A stretch of DNA of 64,000 nucleotides from Rhea pennata (taxonomy: Eukaryota > Chordata > Aves > Rheiformes > Rheidae). Every line of letters begins with the position of its first letter. Within the stretch, counting starts at the first letter, position 1. The position numbers and the translations under genes are program-made. Where the stretch lies: assembly GCF_028389875.1 (NCBI RefSeq), contig NC_084664.1:39442323-39506322 (forward strand), read 5' to 3'. The notes beneath the pieces are model-generated. The model had not been told where the DNA came from and did not search any database. It saw only the letters and a program-made list of their open reading frames with translations. This document shows, piece by piece, positions 43,581 to 56,012 of the stretch.

Positions 43581-46500
43581 CAAGCAAAAGAGCTGCATAT
43601 AGGCATTTTCACAAAATAACTGAACTGATGTTTTTTTCCTCAGAAGTATGTAATAGTAATTTGCCTCTCCTCCTCCCAGATTTACAATGCCAATAGTACC
43701 TACATCTTCCCAGAGGTGATTTTGTTTCTGCTGAAGGTGCAGTTGAGTGGCACAAACCTTCCCTGCATCCGTGACTCTTTCACTTTCCTTGGGAGACACA
43801 TTCCCCTGATTCAATGAACATGCTGGTTTTCAGCCATATGAAGCTGTTGGAATGGAGAATCCTTAAGCTCACATAGGATTTTCTTGACAAGAAGGGACAT
43901 TTAGGACATGAACTACACAATCATGATCCTGCTGGCCTGTGAAAATGTGTGTGCGCCCCTCAGTAAACACAATCTTTTTGAGGGCTGTTGCCCTGGATGC
44001 CTGGGAGGGGAAGGAAGGCAACAGGGGATTCAAGCCCTCATAGACGATCCTCTGGGTACTGTTTTTTTCTCAGGCAGTTCCTATCTCAGCTAAATGAGAT
44101 TTTCACTGGAACCAGAACATCAGCCTGCTTATTTTTTTTCACAGACTTTACTTTTCTGAGAAAGGCATCATTTCACACTGGAATGTCAGGCAAGCCTTGC
44201 CCTTCTATTTACACAGGATTAAATCCTGTTTTCTCGCATCTGTGTCCCCAGTAAGGACAACAGTCTCCACTCTATAACTAGTGTTCTTCAAGATCTATTG
44301 TTTATATACACGTTCATTATTTAACCTACTTCTTCTCTTTCAAGGTCTCTTCAATTTATTGGGATTCTGCAAGTGAGCCGATAAAATGCACACTATGTGC
44401 CTGTGCCAAGTGCATAAAGGAAAGATGGATGTGTGTACATCCACCCTAAAGATATTGCTAACTGGAAAATATTTTATCTCAAAGGTCTATGACAATGTGC
44501 ACATGGATGGCATATTTGAAAGGATCCCAGCTATCTTTTTTTCCGATTGCACCATACAAATTTGGGTCTTTGAAGTCTGCACCAGCCATGTATTCCAAAA
44601 TTTCAAATTTCAGCTATATTTTTACTATTTTAAGATTCCCAGATGTAACACAAGTGAATAAGCAGAATTTCAGAAACTCTAAACAACCACAAAACTATAA
44701 TCTTCATAGTTTTGCAGATATTTCTCAGGCATTGAGAATAATTATAGACAAAATTACTGCAAGTATTAACCAAGACCCATTTAACCCTGGAATGTGCTTC
44801 CTCTCAGGCTGCTGTAAGAACCAGTGATATTCCCTCCCTTGTAGTTTCAGATTACCATATTCCTCAAAATAGAACTATAAAAACAAATTGTAACCAGAGT
44901 ATCATTCAAGCTAGCGAAAATGGCCTTTAACTGAAAGGGCACTTGAGATCCCTATGCTGTAAGGGCTGAAATCCTTTATGGGTGTCCTGGAGGCAGGGGA
45001 AGGAGGAACTGTTTCCAAGAAGAGCAGACTGTCCTTCCAATAGTAAAATACCATCAAACCCACTGTTTAACATTTAGAATTTACAAGTTGGCAGCAGCAT
45101 GCTACATGCCATATAGGCAGTAATGAAAATAATCGGTCACGCTCTTTAATGCAGTACAACCACTTTGTGCTATAAAATAATGGCAGCAGCTGGCCCCCTG
45201 ACAGAGCAACTGGCACGGGGAGGACTGCCTCATCTGAAGCGCGTGCCATAGGGGCGATCCAGCAGCACTACTCCTTCCCTTTCCCCGCAGCTGGTGCATC
45301 GAAGAGAAGGAGGAGGGCTGGAGGAAAGGAGTTCTCCACTGAGGTTTATCTGGAGATGTGTGCAGTTTTTGTGAGGTACAGGGAGCTTCCCCTAGCAGAA
45401 AGGAGGCCACCTGGAGCAACAGAGAGCAGCGGTCATCAGGGATACGAAAGACGAGCAAGTTTCGTCTTAGGATTTCCCTCCTAAACAGAGAATTGTCGGC
45501 AATGAGAGACAACAGAGGGTTCACCTCTGGTTAGTGTTACAGACACGCTAGTAAGAAGTTGGGATTAACATCTGTGCATAATGAAGGCAGTTTGGGTAAG
45601 ATCTCTTCAGCAATTGTAAGGGGAAAATGCAGAATTTCCCTCCGCGAGAAGTAATGTCTTGCACCTGAATGGGTCAGATATGATGTGACTGGATTCTGTA
45701 ATCACTCTTCTTCCTTCTGAGGGTTCTTTTTTATCATATTCCTTTTATACTGCTTGCTGGTCATGAATAACAGGGAACATCCAAATTTTTGCTTCTCAGA
45801 TATTTTTGCAGTGACTTTCAGGCTAAGAGCCCTCAGGACTGATGCTTGCAGTCCTTGCAATATACTCTCACTTTGAAGTATAGACTAAAGGAGTCAACTG
45901 AAAGCCCAAGTGAAATGCTGTTTTTTCCTTGCATATGAAAATTTTTACTGTATCTAGAAATATAGCTACTTTTTAAGAGACTTGGAAGTGAGTACTGCTG
46001 TAATTAATTCTTCCACAGAAATGGCAGACAGCTAGGCCAGATGGAGGCTCTCTCTGAGCCTAAGCTGAAGTTTGTAACTTGTAACGTGGACTGGAAGGTC
46101 TGAAGGGAGAAAAGAGAAGCTTGACATTCATGTTAGAGACTTGGGTTGCTTTTAACACTGAAAGGAAATGATAATCAGAATTATATACAAGGCCCTAAGT
46201 GGAAGTGAAGAAAGGAGCAGTTATCACCTGAAGTATCTTCAATATTTTCAACAAGGAACAAGCATCGATAGATAAATGAGATAAGGAGGAAAAACAAGAT
46301 ATTCAGAGAAAATAACTGTAAGTTATCTGAGGATTTTAAGCTGGCCAAACATACTAGTTAAAATCCCTATCATTGACTTAGATGTAAAACCCCACAGAAC
46401 ACTAAGTTCTATAGAATGGGATTTTCAGGAGTAACTTTAAGAGTTAGTAATTTCAGCAGACGTGGAAATTTAATTCCTTATATTACAATAAAGCTTGACC

Positions 46501-48615
46501 TCCAAAAAATAATTGTCTAGAAAGAGCTCTCTCTCAATGAATTCATACTCTGGGTGGAATTTTGGGTAAGTTGCCTAAGACATTGTGGTTATCTGTATTT
46601 GAGGTTGGAATAGTTATACATAAAAGAGGCAGATATACATGAAGGATGAATGATGATGTGATACCGGGATCTCTAAGAGGCAGAAAGTGAGGCAGAAATT
46701 TAAGATCTGCCAGGATTAGAGAGAAAGAGGACTTGAATTCATATTTAGTATTTATATTTATATATATCCTTTATAGGCCAGAGATATTTGATGGGGAATC
46801 GGTATCCAGGAAGTGAGATAGTAAATGGAGATTTTTTTCTTTCCCAGAAATATGAGAACTAGACCATTTTCTGGCAGCAAAGAGAGCCAGAGTATAGAGC
46901 AGAAACTGGATGGGCTTCAAGAGTTTGAATGAATAGCAGCAGGCACAATAGAAGAAGATTGCAGGGTAGGCACAGTATACAGAAAGCTTCCTGAGGAACA
47001 GGGGACAGTGAGAACCTCTGAGGAGGGTTATTTCTGGGAGTGAAAGATGCAGGCAGACATTTATGGTATTTCTGATACTAGACAGAAGTGGGAAACAACA
47101 TAGTAGAAAAGGAATGATTTCTTATACAGTAGTAGTAGAGATGAAGATCTTGAAAGACTGAAGAAAATAGTGGAAAAATAAAGGTGCAAAAGATGGAGGC
47201 TGGAGGGAGGGAAGGCATGGGGTCCAGGGAACGTGGGAGGTATTTAAAAATAAATAAAGTCATGGGAAAGGCAGATAAGTAGAGCAGAGGGCGGAGAAAG
47301 GAGAAATTTAGCAATGACCTGTAAGTAAATCCTCTGAAAAAAGAGTTCATCTTAAAAGGTGATAATAAATACAGTCAATTCACTACACTTTCTATCAGAT
47401 GCTCTCAAAGCTCTTTGCTCTTGGAATAAATAGGATTTGAATTCTCTGCATAATCTGGCTAGGAGAGGTAGTCAGCAGGTTAACCATTTGAACAACATTC
47501 ACAATCAATTAAGTGAAATTCCAGTTTGTGGAATTTATGTAAGGCAGTATTTAGTTGTCTGTAATATCTGTACAGATATTACTACTCTGGTAAAATGCAG
47601 TGCTTTTCTCCACGGCTGTTGTTCATTTTAAAGTCATGCTACAATTTATTACTAGATTTTAAAATTATGTAATAAAATAAAAAGAAATCAAACAAAATCA
47701 ACCGATGGAACCCACAGGCGAGGAAATGAGTCACACAGTTCCTATTTCTCCAGTATTATGAATTATTTCAACTCACTGGAGAAGAAGAAAAAAAACATAG
47801 GGAAAGAGCACTAAAACTAAAAAGTCAAGAGCAGGCATTTTTGTTGAGTATAACACAAATCAAATACATGGACTTGATGCACAGATGATTGTGTTCGGTT
47901 CTCTGGCCCGTCATGCCTGCAGTCAGACTTGGCAGTCCTACCAGTCTCTTCTGGCTCTAATGTCTATTGAAAATGCCACTTCAATGCTCTACCAACATAT
48001 TCAGTAGGAGATCACAGAGAAACGAAGGGAAATTGGATACAAGAAAAACAGTACCAAGGATGTCGGACTAATTGATAATAGGACTTATTCTGTTAACAAA
48101 GTGCTTTTCATTAATAGATTTGAAATAACTTTTCAAATGAACTGTTAAAAACTAACATTCTTCCCATTACTAATGAGAAAACTATGCTGAATGTTTCATT
48201 CTGCAATAAATCACCAGGTAGGTAATATGGTATCAGGTGATATCAGGGATTCTCTTCAGCATTGACACGTGTAGCAATGTTCCCATATCACGATTTTATT
48301 GCAAATCCCCAAATGCTTAAGTCTTGAGCCAAAGCTCACTATACCCAGGAGGAAGATTCATGCTGACTTCACTGATGTTACAGCAACATTTCCCTGTTGC
48401 AGGTCTTTTCTGTCTCAGCCAACATAAAAGCCAGATTACGACTTATATCTAGGTTTTCTTATTCAAATCCTAACTTACTGATGACAGTGATTTTCTCAAA
48501 ACATAAACAAATAAAATAGCTTGCCAAGTTGGAGCAGCACAAGGCATGACTACCATCAGGGTAGATTTTAGTTCAGTTTAGTTATTTCTGGTCTTTTTGG
48601 TGACTTCTCCAGTCA
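43581..48615. other. Non-coding stretch, nothing recognised
   Basis: About 5 kb without a recognised exon, RNA or mobile element. The largest ORF (45102-45524 minus, 140 codons) lies in a slightly G+C-richer patch and has no recognisable domain. Confidence 0.45.
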
Positions 48616-48619
48616 TACC

Positions 48620-49081
48620 TTTGTTATTTTGCTTATTTATTGATTACGTCTATTGAATACTAGAGCATTATTAACATATTTTCTTTAACTGATTGTATTT
48701 GTTCATGGGATTTGTTTGGACACTGCCTAGGACTGTTGCTTGGGGAGATAGCAGGGCGATTTCTTGTGACTGCTTTGCCCTTAGAACACCCTACAAAGCA
48801 AGAGGAGAGTTTCAGAAGCTCAGTAGCAAAATATTTGCTCTCATTGCTTATTGAAAAAGCTTTTATACATACATAAGTGTAACAACATTTTGTTAGCATC
48901 ATCAGGGTACGTAGTATAGTAAATGTTTTAACTAAACCGCAGATAATCCTAATCTGATTATTAAAATGTGTTGATGGTTTCTGCAGCATTTGGCATCAGG
49001 TTCTTTTTGGCTTGCTCAGGCTTCTCCCAGTCCTTGTTGTCTGGATCAGGCTGCTGGTATTTCTCCTTGAAATACAGCTTG
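48620..49081 (-). other. Candidate terminal exon or retrocopy 3' end (39 codons plus 3' UTR)
   Basis: On the minus strand an acceptor-like CCACTCCAG (49090-49082) is followed by an open frame of 39 codons to a TAA at 48963-48961. The peptide is highly charged, with KEKYQQPDPDNKDWEKPEQ and ending AAETINTF. Its composition looks like a real hydrophilic C-terminal tail rather than translated A+T-rich desert. An AATAAA lies about 320 nt downstream (48641-48636). The polypyrimidine tract is weak and I cannot name the protein. Alternatives: a fragment of a processed pseudogene, or chance. Confidence 0.3.
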
Positions 49082-49439
49082 CTGGAGTGGCTATATTAGC
49101 TTATTGTGATAACTAAGATTCTCCATTTTTTGATGCCATAATTCCAAAAAAAAAAAGCATCCTGAAATTTTCATCGCCTTGTAATGAAATAAAAAAGATC
49201 CTAAATAGACTGTTTTTAAAAGGCTCAAGACATACTACTGGATTTCAGGCTTTCAGCTGTGTTGTAACCTGCTAGAATAAGAGCAAGAACTGCCACCTGT
49301 CTTTATAACAACAACATATTAAATTTCTCTAACGTGAAAAGGCAAACTCTGAGCAGGCTGCCCTTCCGCACAGGCCCTGCTCCTTCCTAGTGCCTTCTGC
49401 TAAGCCTTGATCTTGCTCCCCTGAGTGGAATTCATCCTT
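49082..49439. other. Non-coding stretch, nothing recognised
   Basis: A+T-rich with a short A-run (about 49146-49157). No feature recognised. Confidence 0.4.
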
Positions 49440-50340
49440 CCCTTGAGTGTTGGTGTTATTCTCGTGCCCGGATTCTGCCTCTGCTCTGCTGCGTCGCGCT
49501 CTCTGCCTCTCGCCCTGCCCAGCGAAGAGGCCGGCAGCCGTGGCGTTTAGCGAGACACGGCAATTCTACGCGGTGCGTTGCTCCATTCCTTTGCCTCCGA
49601 TTCCTGCCTCTCCCTACCGCGTGGTGCCCGGGTCCCTAAGGGAGACGTGACATGGAATAACCAAACCTCTCCCGAGTCAGCGGCGTTGGCCCTGCTGTCC
49701 CTGGGGCGGGCCGGCTGCGGCAGGCACGGCCGCGGCCTCGGTGCGCCGTGCCCCAAACGCAGAGGCAGAGCTCCAGCAGCGCTGGGTGCTGCAGGGAGTG
49801 GGCTCAGGGCGCAGGCAGCCAGCAGGGCACCAGGGGCTGCTTTTCCCAGAGCACTGGAGGAGCAGCGTGTCATCCTCTAGTCAGAGCAATTTATCCTAAA
49901 AATGGGGTGTGGGCAAGGGGGTAAGAGAAGAAAGGGAGGAAGAACACTACTTAACCAGAAAGAAAGCAGTTGCCTTTTACCCCTCCCGCTACTTTGCCTG
50001 TTCTTTCTTTTTTCTCGGCACACTGCTGTGCAGCGCTGCTGCTGCTGCTGCCGCCTCCCGAGGGCTCTCTCTGCCTCCCTGCTGTTCGCCACCAGAGTTG
50101 TGGCTTCCCTGCTCAGCGCCGGCAGCTTTGGGGAAGCCAGCGAGGCCTTGGGGGCGTTCGCTGGCAGCGATAAGGCTGCGGGCTCCCGCTGCCAGCTGCA
50201 GCCCTGCCTGGCCTCTCTGGCTCCGCACTCCTGCGAGTGTCTGGTGAGGCCACCAAAACAAAGACGCTGCGGAGCTGTCGGGCAGAAAAATCCGCACAAG
50301 CGTTGCCAGCACTGTTGCTCTTTTGCTCAGCTGTGAAATC
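49440..50340. promoter_or_regulatory. Second G+C/CpG-rich block (possible promoter)
   Basis: About 900 bp of raised G+C with clusters of CpG (GCGTCGCGCTC near 49490, GGGGCGGGCCGGCTGCGG near 49704, CGCCGCCTCCCGAGG-like near 50050) and a short CTG run (about 50037-50050). Overlapping ORFs up to 145 codons occur in many frames, as expected from G+C-rich DNA with few stops, and none has a domain. A donor-like GTGTCTGGTGAGGCC occurs near 50238-50252 on the plus strand. Most likely an orphan CpG island or the promoter of an unknown transcript. Confidence 0.5.
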
Positions 50341-51104
50341 CTGCCCAGTATGTGTAAATGAGTCACTATTGGGATCTTCACATTTCCCCCAGTAAAGCAG
50401 AAAGCTAGATTACAAGAAGCAGTCAAAGAATTGCCATTCCATTGGTGTGATTGCAGTGTTCAACCCACCCTCTCCTGGTTCCCTAGGAAAAAACATTAAT
50501 CTACACGCAAACTTCTAAATGACTGTGAACTTTCGCTCTGCCTCAAACTCTCAGAAAATGTCCTTCGTTTCTGCTTCTCCTTGGTGCTCAAGACTGTGGG
50601 CAGTTGTGAATGATATCTTTCTGCTCTAGACCTGAAAAAGGAGTAGAGAAGCTCCAACGGCAGGAGGAGCAGAGATGGACAGTGGACTAGACAGGATGAT
50701 GAAGCTGGTAGTTATGTTATAGATATTAAAGCCAGGAGGGACTGGTATGAACTGCAGGAGAAGGATGGGTAGGTATGGTTGGAAGAATCACCATGAGAGA
50801 GAGTTTCAGTCCAAGATAAATTGTGTCAGTAGGAATTGTGAGGCACCATAATTAATGTCAGGCTGAAAGGGCCAGAATAATTTATGGGCCTGAGAGGATA
50901 CGGGGCTGAGAAGCGTACAATTAATTAACGTTGAGATGCAGAACCACTGATTCAGAGGGTGAGGGATCCAGATTTAGCCAGCTGGAGTGTAGGGAAAAAA
51001 TGAGATTTTTGTACCAATACACAGAACTCTGTGCGAGTATATGTAATTCATGAAAGTTATACAATGTTTGTCATTGCTGTTACAAAATATTGCCTGTTTT
51101 GAAA
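50341..51104. other. Non-coding stretch, nothing recognised
   Basis: Returns to average composition. No exon or repeat recognised. Confidence 0.4.
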
Positions 51105-51192
51105 TGCTAATGGCATCTTGCATCACTGGGCCAAATTCGCCTTCAGTTGCACTAGTTACTCGCATAAATTCATCAGGGCTGCTCAGATAAAA
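51105..51192. repeat. Ancient amniote-type dispersed repeat relic (tentative)
   Basis: CTGGGCCAAATTCGCCTTCA followed by GTTACTCGCATAAATTCATC resembles the GGGCCAAATTCTGCCCTCAG...GTAACTC...ATTTACACCAG words of an old repeat common in reptile and bird DNA. Judged from remembered style; family not named. Confidence 0.35.
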
Positions 51193-51589
51193 AAACCAAA
51201 ATATAGCCAATTGACATTTTAATTTTTGAAATCATGTTGAACAGCAGTCATTGGCAGCATGTAAAAAGCATCTATTCTGCAGTTATTATATCAGTATTTT
51301 TCTAAGCCGTAGAAAACATGAAAAATCTTAATATCTGGCTGTGAAATTGCTTGTGCCCATTTCATACTGATGTAAAGCTAATGAGGCCAGGAAAGTTACT
51401 GCAGAATTACATTGATAGAGGGGAAATATTCTCTGCAGAATCATATTATGCAAAATCAAAGGCAGAGGAAACTGTCTTGTACAATCTTCCAGGTAAATCA
51501 GAAAGACATTTTAATCCCTACTATCTGAAATTAAATAGCAAGAGGAACTATTTGCAGCTGAAAAGAGAAGTCTCCCTACTTCGCCATGT

Positions 51590-51810
51590 TAAAGCTAGCT
51601 GAGCCCACTGGCTCTAGGACCGCGTGCAGCTCGTCTGCGAAACGCAGTTGCAGAAACAGGAAGAGCATGCAAAGCGCTGGCGGGGAACTGCCAGCGCGCT
51701 CCTGGGCCTGCTCGCTGCCGCTCTCTCCAACGCGCTCAGAGAGGAGCCGCCTAGGACCTGTCTTCTCGGGCAGCGTATGGTTTGCTAAACTTTGTTTGCA
51801 GCGGCGGCGT
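51590..51810. other. Short CpG-rich patch
   Basis: About 220 bp with many CpG (CCGCGTGCAGCTCGTCTGCG, CCAACGCGCTC, GCGGCGGCGTGG). Domain-free ORFs on both strands. Possibly a small orphan CpG cluster or enhancer. Confidence 0.35.
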
Positions 51811-52044
51811 GGCACACTTCCAGGCAGCTTTCATTCCCTGCCAGAATTTTAAAGAAATGTTAACAATGTTTACACTTTTCAGTTTTGACAGTCTCTAAAA
51901 ATTACCTATTTAACTCCCCTCTCCCTCACCGACAACACACGCTCTAGCTGCTCCTCAGATCTTACTGGGGGATGGGCACGTGGCACAGCAGAGGGACTGG
52001 GATTTTAATAATTCAGGAGCTTTTGTACTGTTCCATCTTTCCTT

Positions 52045-52070
52045 AAAAAAAAAAAAAAAAAAAAAAAAAA
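52045..52070. repeat. A26 homopolymer
   Basis: Twenty-six A with no AATAAA at the right distance upstream, so not called a retrocopy tail. Confidence 0.9.
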
Positions 52071-54860
52071 GTTAAGCAGGATATTTTTACAAGGAGATCC
52101 ATCAGTAACACAGCATGCACAGGAGAAGCATGCTTGCATGAGTAGGGTTGAGCTTTCATAGCCAACTCTGTTTAAAGATAGGAGAGTAAGAAGGGGTCCC
52201 TCATGAATAGATCAGATGAGATCAGATGTTTTCCTGCATCCCCTTTTCCCCTGACTAAACATATCTCTGCTGCCAGAGCAACCAAGTCTGATTTACGGTG
52301 TGGGGCAGACTAATGAAAGCCATGGAAAGTGCCTCCCTCCCTGCACTTAGCAAAGGCAGATAACAAGACTTGTGGGAGATGCTGTTGGTGGAATAGTACA
52401 ACACGCCGGGGGTGTTCAAACGACACGTGAAGAGCAATGTCTTTGCAAGGTTACAGAAAGAGGCCACAGCAAGAGTGCGTTGTTTCAGAATGGACATCTG
52501 GCAAATATTGATCAAAATTGTATATAGCAGGGACTGGAAAGTACAGGTTGCGACATGAGCAGTCAATAGTTTTTTAGATTGTCGATCCTTGCAGTGGCTA
52601 TTGATTGGGTTTTAGGCTATAGCGCAATCTATTTTGTCATTTAGCTTAGCTTAAAATAATTGGATTGCAAGCTGTGTGCCTGTATATGTGAAAAAAGACT
52701 CAATATGCGAATATTGTTTCTTATCATCGGCAAAAAATTAATACGTATTTTTGAGTGTTTGCTTCTCCCCTATTATTTAGTAGTTCTACCAAATATAACT
52801 TTGATAAAGAAGATAAAAACTGCTGCAGAGGGGAGCCTCTCACCATCTCCCTTCTGCTGCCGGATTTGAACCTTTTTCTCAAGCAAATTCTACTTCTATG
52901 AAAAAAGTTAGAGTGCATACATAAGGGATCTAGCTGATTTCTGTGGACTTATACTCTTCACTCACTCTTATCCCATCTGATTTAATTGTTTGCTTTCCTC
53001 TGCAGAGGAAAGATGCTGTTGTCTGCTATCTGGGGATTTTATATAATGTTCAGTACAGACTCTTCAGTGTACTGGATTTTACAAAGTATAAAATAAGCTG
53101 ATGATATTTTTTGTTCTGTTAAATGAGCTATACATGGGAAAGGATTGGTGTACAAGAAATAGCAGCCAACTACAAGCCATATCATGCCTTGAGGTGTCAG
53201 TTCCTGTGATTGCTATTTTGTTTCAGTGCAGACTGGAGTCTTTCTCATCACTAAGGCATAATGTTCCCAATACAGGCTATAGCCAGCTACTGCTTCAGCC
53301 ATTCTGCAAATAAATTAATGCTTTTTTTTTTTTTAATGTGATCCCTCCTGCTAGAGCAAAAAAACTCAGAACTGAAGTGTTTATTGTACAGACTCAAAAC
53401 TCATCCATAATGACCTTTGGAATAAATAAAAAGCCAAATGTATGCATTGGGCAGTGCTATTTATATTATCTAGTCAAGCTGAGAATGCATCATTATGCTG
53501 TAGTGTACTTTCCCAGATCCAAGAAAGCAAACCACAAATCTTCCTTCTACTGTTATCTAGCAAGCTGCTATATTCCACTTTTACATCAATAGCAGTAGGG
53601 GGTGGAAAAAATTTTTCCCAGGTGTCAGATATATGTTCTGACACACTGTCTGTCCTGAAGGTGCTGATTCAAATCATTCTGGGAACAAATTTTTAGCCAG
53701 ACTGAAAATATCAATCTTCTGTAGTTTCACATCAAAACAAAGCAAATAAAGTACAGCAAAAATGAAAGCCACTGTATAATTTAAATTCAAAGCTTCATAT
53801 AAAATGATGCAATATGACTCCTGTAGAATCAAAACTAGGCTATTGAGTATTCTGAGATTTGAAAGTCCAGCACTAGCCTTGTTTCAAGATAAATTTGTGT
53901 AATACACCTGAGAGAGCTATTCATTGGTTATCATCTTTCTTTGGAGGCTGAACTGCATAGCTTTTCGGTAACTACTACTTAGGAATTAATACTTCAGTAC
54001 ATCATATTTTGGTGGGATTCTGTGGAATATTTAGTTATAGTTAAAATACTTGCTTTTATTTTAGAGGTGAAAAAACCTGCAAAAGCCTTCAGCTTGTCTT
54101 AAAGTTACATAAGGATGAATTTGACCTGAAATGTGAAATGTGAAACTGAATCACAACTACAAAAAAGGACCCAGAGTTGCTTTAGTCGAAATCTAAAATC
54201 AGACTTCTCTTGAAAGAAACTTGATTCCAGATGAAGGACTGTAAAGCATCTCTCCCTTCCAATGATGGTTTGGGTTGAGAGAAAGTGTGTTTTTCAATGG
54301 GTTTTGGGTCTATCTTTAATAACTGATATTAAGCAAAGATTCTTGCACAAACTGCTAAACTTTCTTGACTGTTTCATTGACATCAAACTAGCAAATAAAC
54401 CAGGAAAAATAGCTTTATCATCCAGCATTTTAGTCTTCAAAACACTGAAAAATACTTTAACTCAATGGATGATGGATGTGGCTGCTGCGTTAGTTTGGCC
54501 TTGACTGTAAGGTAAGCCAGTTATGCGTGTGGCTGTAGAATGTGAAAGGCTGTGAATCATCTGAAATAGCTTTTTTCTGCAGTGTGGTTTCTGTTACTCT
54601 TACAAGTTCATTTTAGATGAGAGTTCCTCTATCAGAGAAGGTTTTCTCAGTCTTTGCATTTGTATAAAGAAAAAAAATCAGCATTTTATGTGTTTAAATG
54701 TTTTCTGAATGTTAGCTATTTACCTATCACACAGGACAATATTTCAGAGCATTTTTATTTTCTTCGAAAAACTGCAAAATTGAAGTGTAATGTCAGTTAC
54801 TGCTGGTTGTGCATGCCGAGCAATATTGTTCTGTTGCCTGGTAACTGGTGAGAGGGAGGC
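52071..54860. other. Non-coding stretch, nothing recognised
   Basis: A+T-rich. The frame at 52255-52566 (minus, 103 codons) has no domain. A short T-run lies at about 53322-53335. Confidence 0.4.
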
Positions 54861-54950
54861 ACTTTGGAAACACTGATAGAAAAAGAGAAAGAGAAAGCTT
54901 GACTGCACACACTTGAGCAGAAGACTTTTAAAACTGGAGTGTGTTCCAGG
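54861..54950 (+). other. Candidate non-coding exon with strong donor
   Basis: GTGTGTTCCAG is followed by GTAGGTTTG, a good donor (CAG|GTAGGT) at about 54950. Upstream sequence is AGAAAG-rich without a clear coding frame. It could be a 5' UTR exon spliced to the acceptor at 55815. No upstream boundary can be fixed. Confidence 0.25.
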
Positions 54951-55539
54951 TAGGTTTGAAGAGGTGTTTTTTCATATAAATCCCCACCAAGTTGTTTTCG
55001 TGTGTTCGAATTTCATAGTCAAGCTTATTTTTTCAAAGTGTGTTTAAAATTTGCATACAGTAGAAACAAGAATGTTCACTTTTCCTAACATACATTCTCA
55101 AAGAATGTATAGAAGGTGTGTTTTTAGAATAATGTAGTAATAGTGCTGTAACAAAACAAATATGCAGAAGTATTTTGAACTGATACCCTTAAAACTTAAC
55201 ATCTTGATGAGGACCGAGACTGTATTTTTCATAGCTCAAAGGGGTTGACTGTTCCTGGATTACTGAAGTGCTGTGTCTTGTGATAAAAAATTAATAAACA
55301 ATAGATTTGCTGAGTTAAACAAACAAGCAAGAAAGAAAAACACAGAAATGTATTTTAGCAGGAATTTGGTCTGCCCATAGCTTCCTGTTTTATATGCAGC
55401 AGAAAGCATAAAATTAAGGCCGGACGGATTAGCTCATATGAAAAGCGAATCAGTTTAACCTTTGGCCAAACTCAGGCAAACTGCTCGTGAAGCTTTTAAC
55501 CAGCTTGGTTAACGTATTTTTCTCTGACGTCTCTCTGAC

Positions 55540-55725
55540 TTCCTGATTCTGACCAATGTCAGAAGCAGAAAGCCTTTGTGCACGCTCCTTCTAACTGTTC
55601 AGCCGGCAGGAAGTACCGAACTCTTGCTAGACACTTTATTGCTGCAGAAGTTACAACATTGTTTTGAGGAGCAGAAAAGTTCATGTAGTTCAAACACAAT
55701 TGGAGATCGTCTTCAAATTTCAAGG
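55540..55725 (+). promoter_or_regulatory. Possible promoter with ETS-type sites
   Basis: GACTTCCTGATT (about 55537) and GCAGGAAGTACC (about 55606) carry GGAA/TTCC cores in good ETS/PU.1 contexts. A reversed CCAAT-like ACCAATG lies at about 55551. No TATA box or CpG island. The cluster immediately precedes the candidate exon at 55815, and ETS-driven TATA-less promoters are typical of blood-cell genes. That link is inference. Confidence 0.25.
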
Positions 55726-55814
55726 TGGTATTTTGAATGGAACTGAATTCAACTTTTATTTTTCCTATCAGCTGATTAAGAAGCTTTGGAAACTTTGCTG
55801 GTTTTCCCTGCAGA

Positions 55815-56012
55815 GTAATGTTTTACTTGACGCTGAATACAGATAGACTACAAGAAAGGAGTGACATGTCTTTAGATGCTGATCATTTCATTGATTATTT
55901 TGTACAAGAAAAAATTAAGTTCAGAGATCAACTGCTTAGCAATAACCTTCCGTGGAGTTCTGCTGATGGCAGAGAGTTCACGTGCAGTATGAAGCATGCG
56001 TGTAGAAGATGA
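55815..56012 (+). CDS. Candidate 5' coding exon, product unknown
   Basis: A pyrimidine-rich tract and CCCTGCAG acceptor (ending 55814) precede an ATG frame at 55818 that runs 64 codons to a TGA at 56010-56012. The peptide is not low-complexity: an internal Met begins MSLDADHFIDYFVQEKIKF and continues RDQLLSNNLPWSSADGREF. It has amphipathic, helix-like, balanced charge unlike the Phe/Leu/Cys-rich chance ORFs around it. A weak donor (GCA|GTATGA, about 55988) could splice the frame onward, leaving the stop in the intron. No domain or family recognised. Alternatives: an exon of a long non-coding RNA, or chance. Confidence 0.3.
   Translation, partial: VMFYLTLNTDRLQERSDMSLDADHFIDYFVQEKIKFRDQLLSNNLPWSSADGREFTCSMKHACRR

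Noticed and set aside
49877..50426. Several overlapping 100-145 codon ORFs on both strands
   Set aside because: Multiple open frames at once are typical of G+C-rich DNA with few stops. Ala/Ser/Arg-rich and Gln or Leu runs come from the CTG tract.
54995..55015. tRNA B-box-like GTTCGAATT
   Set aside because: No A-box, acceptor-stem complementarity or terminator T-run at correct spacing.
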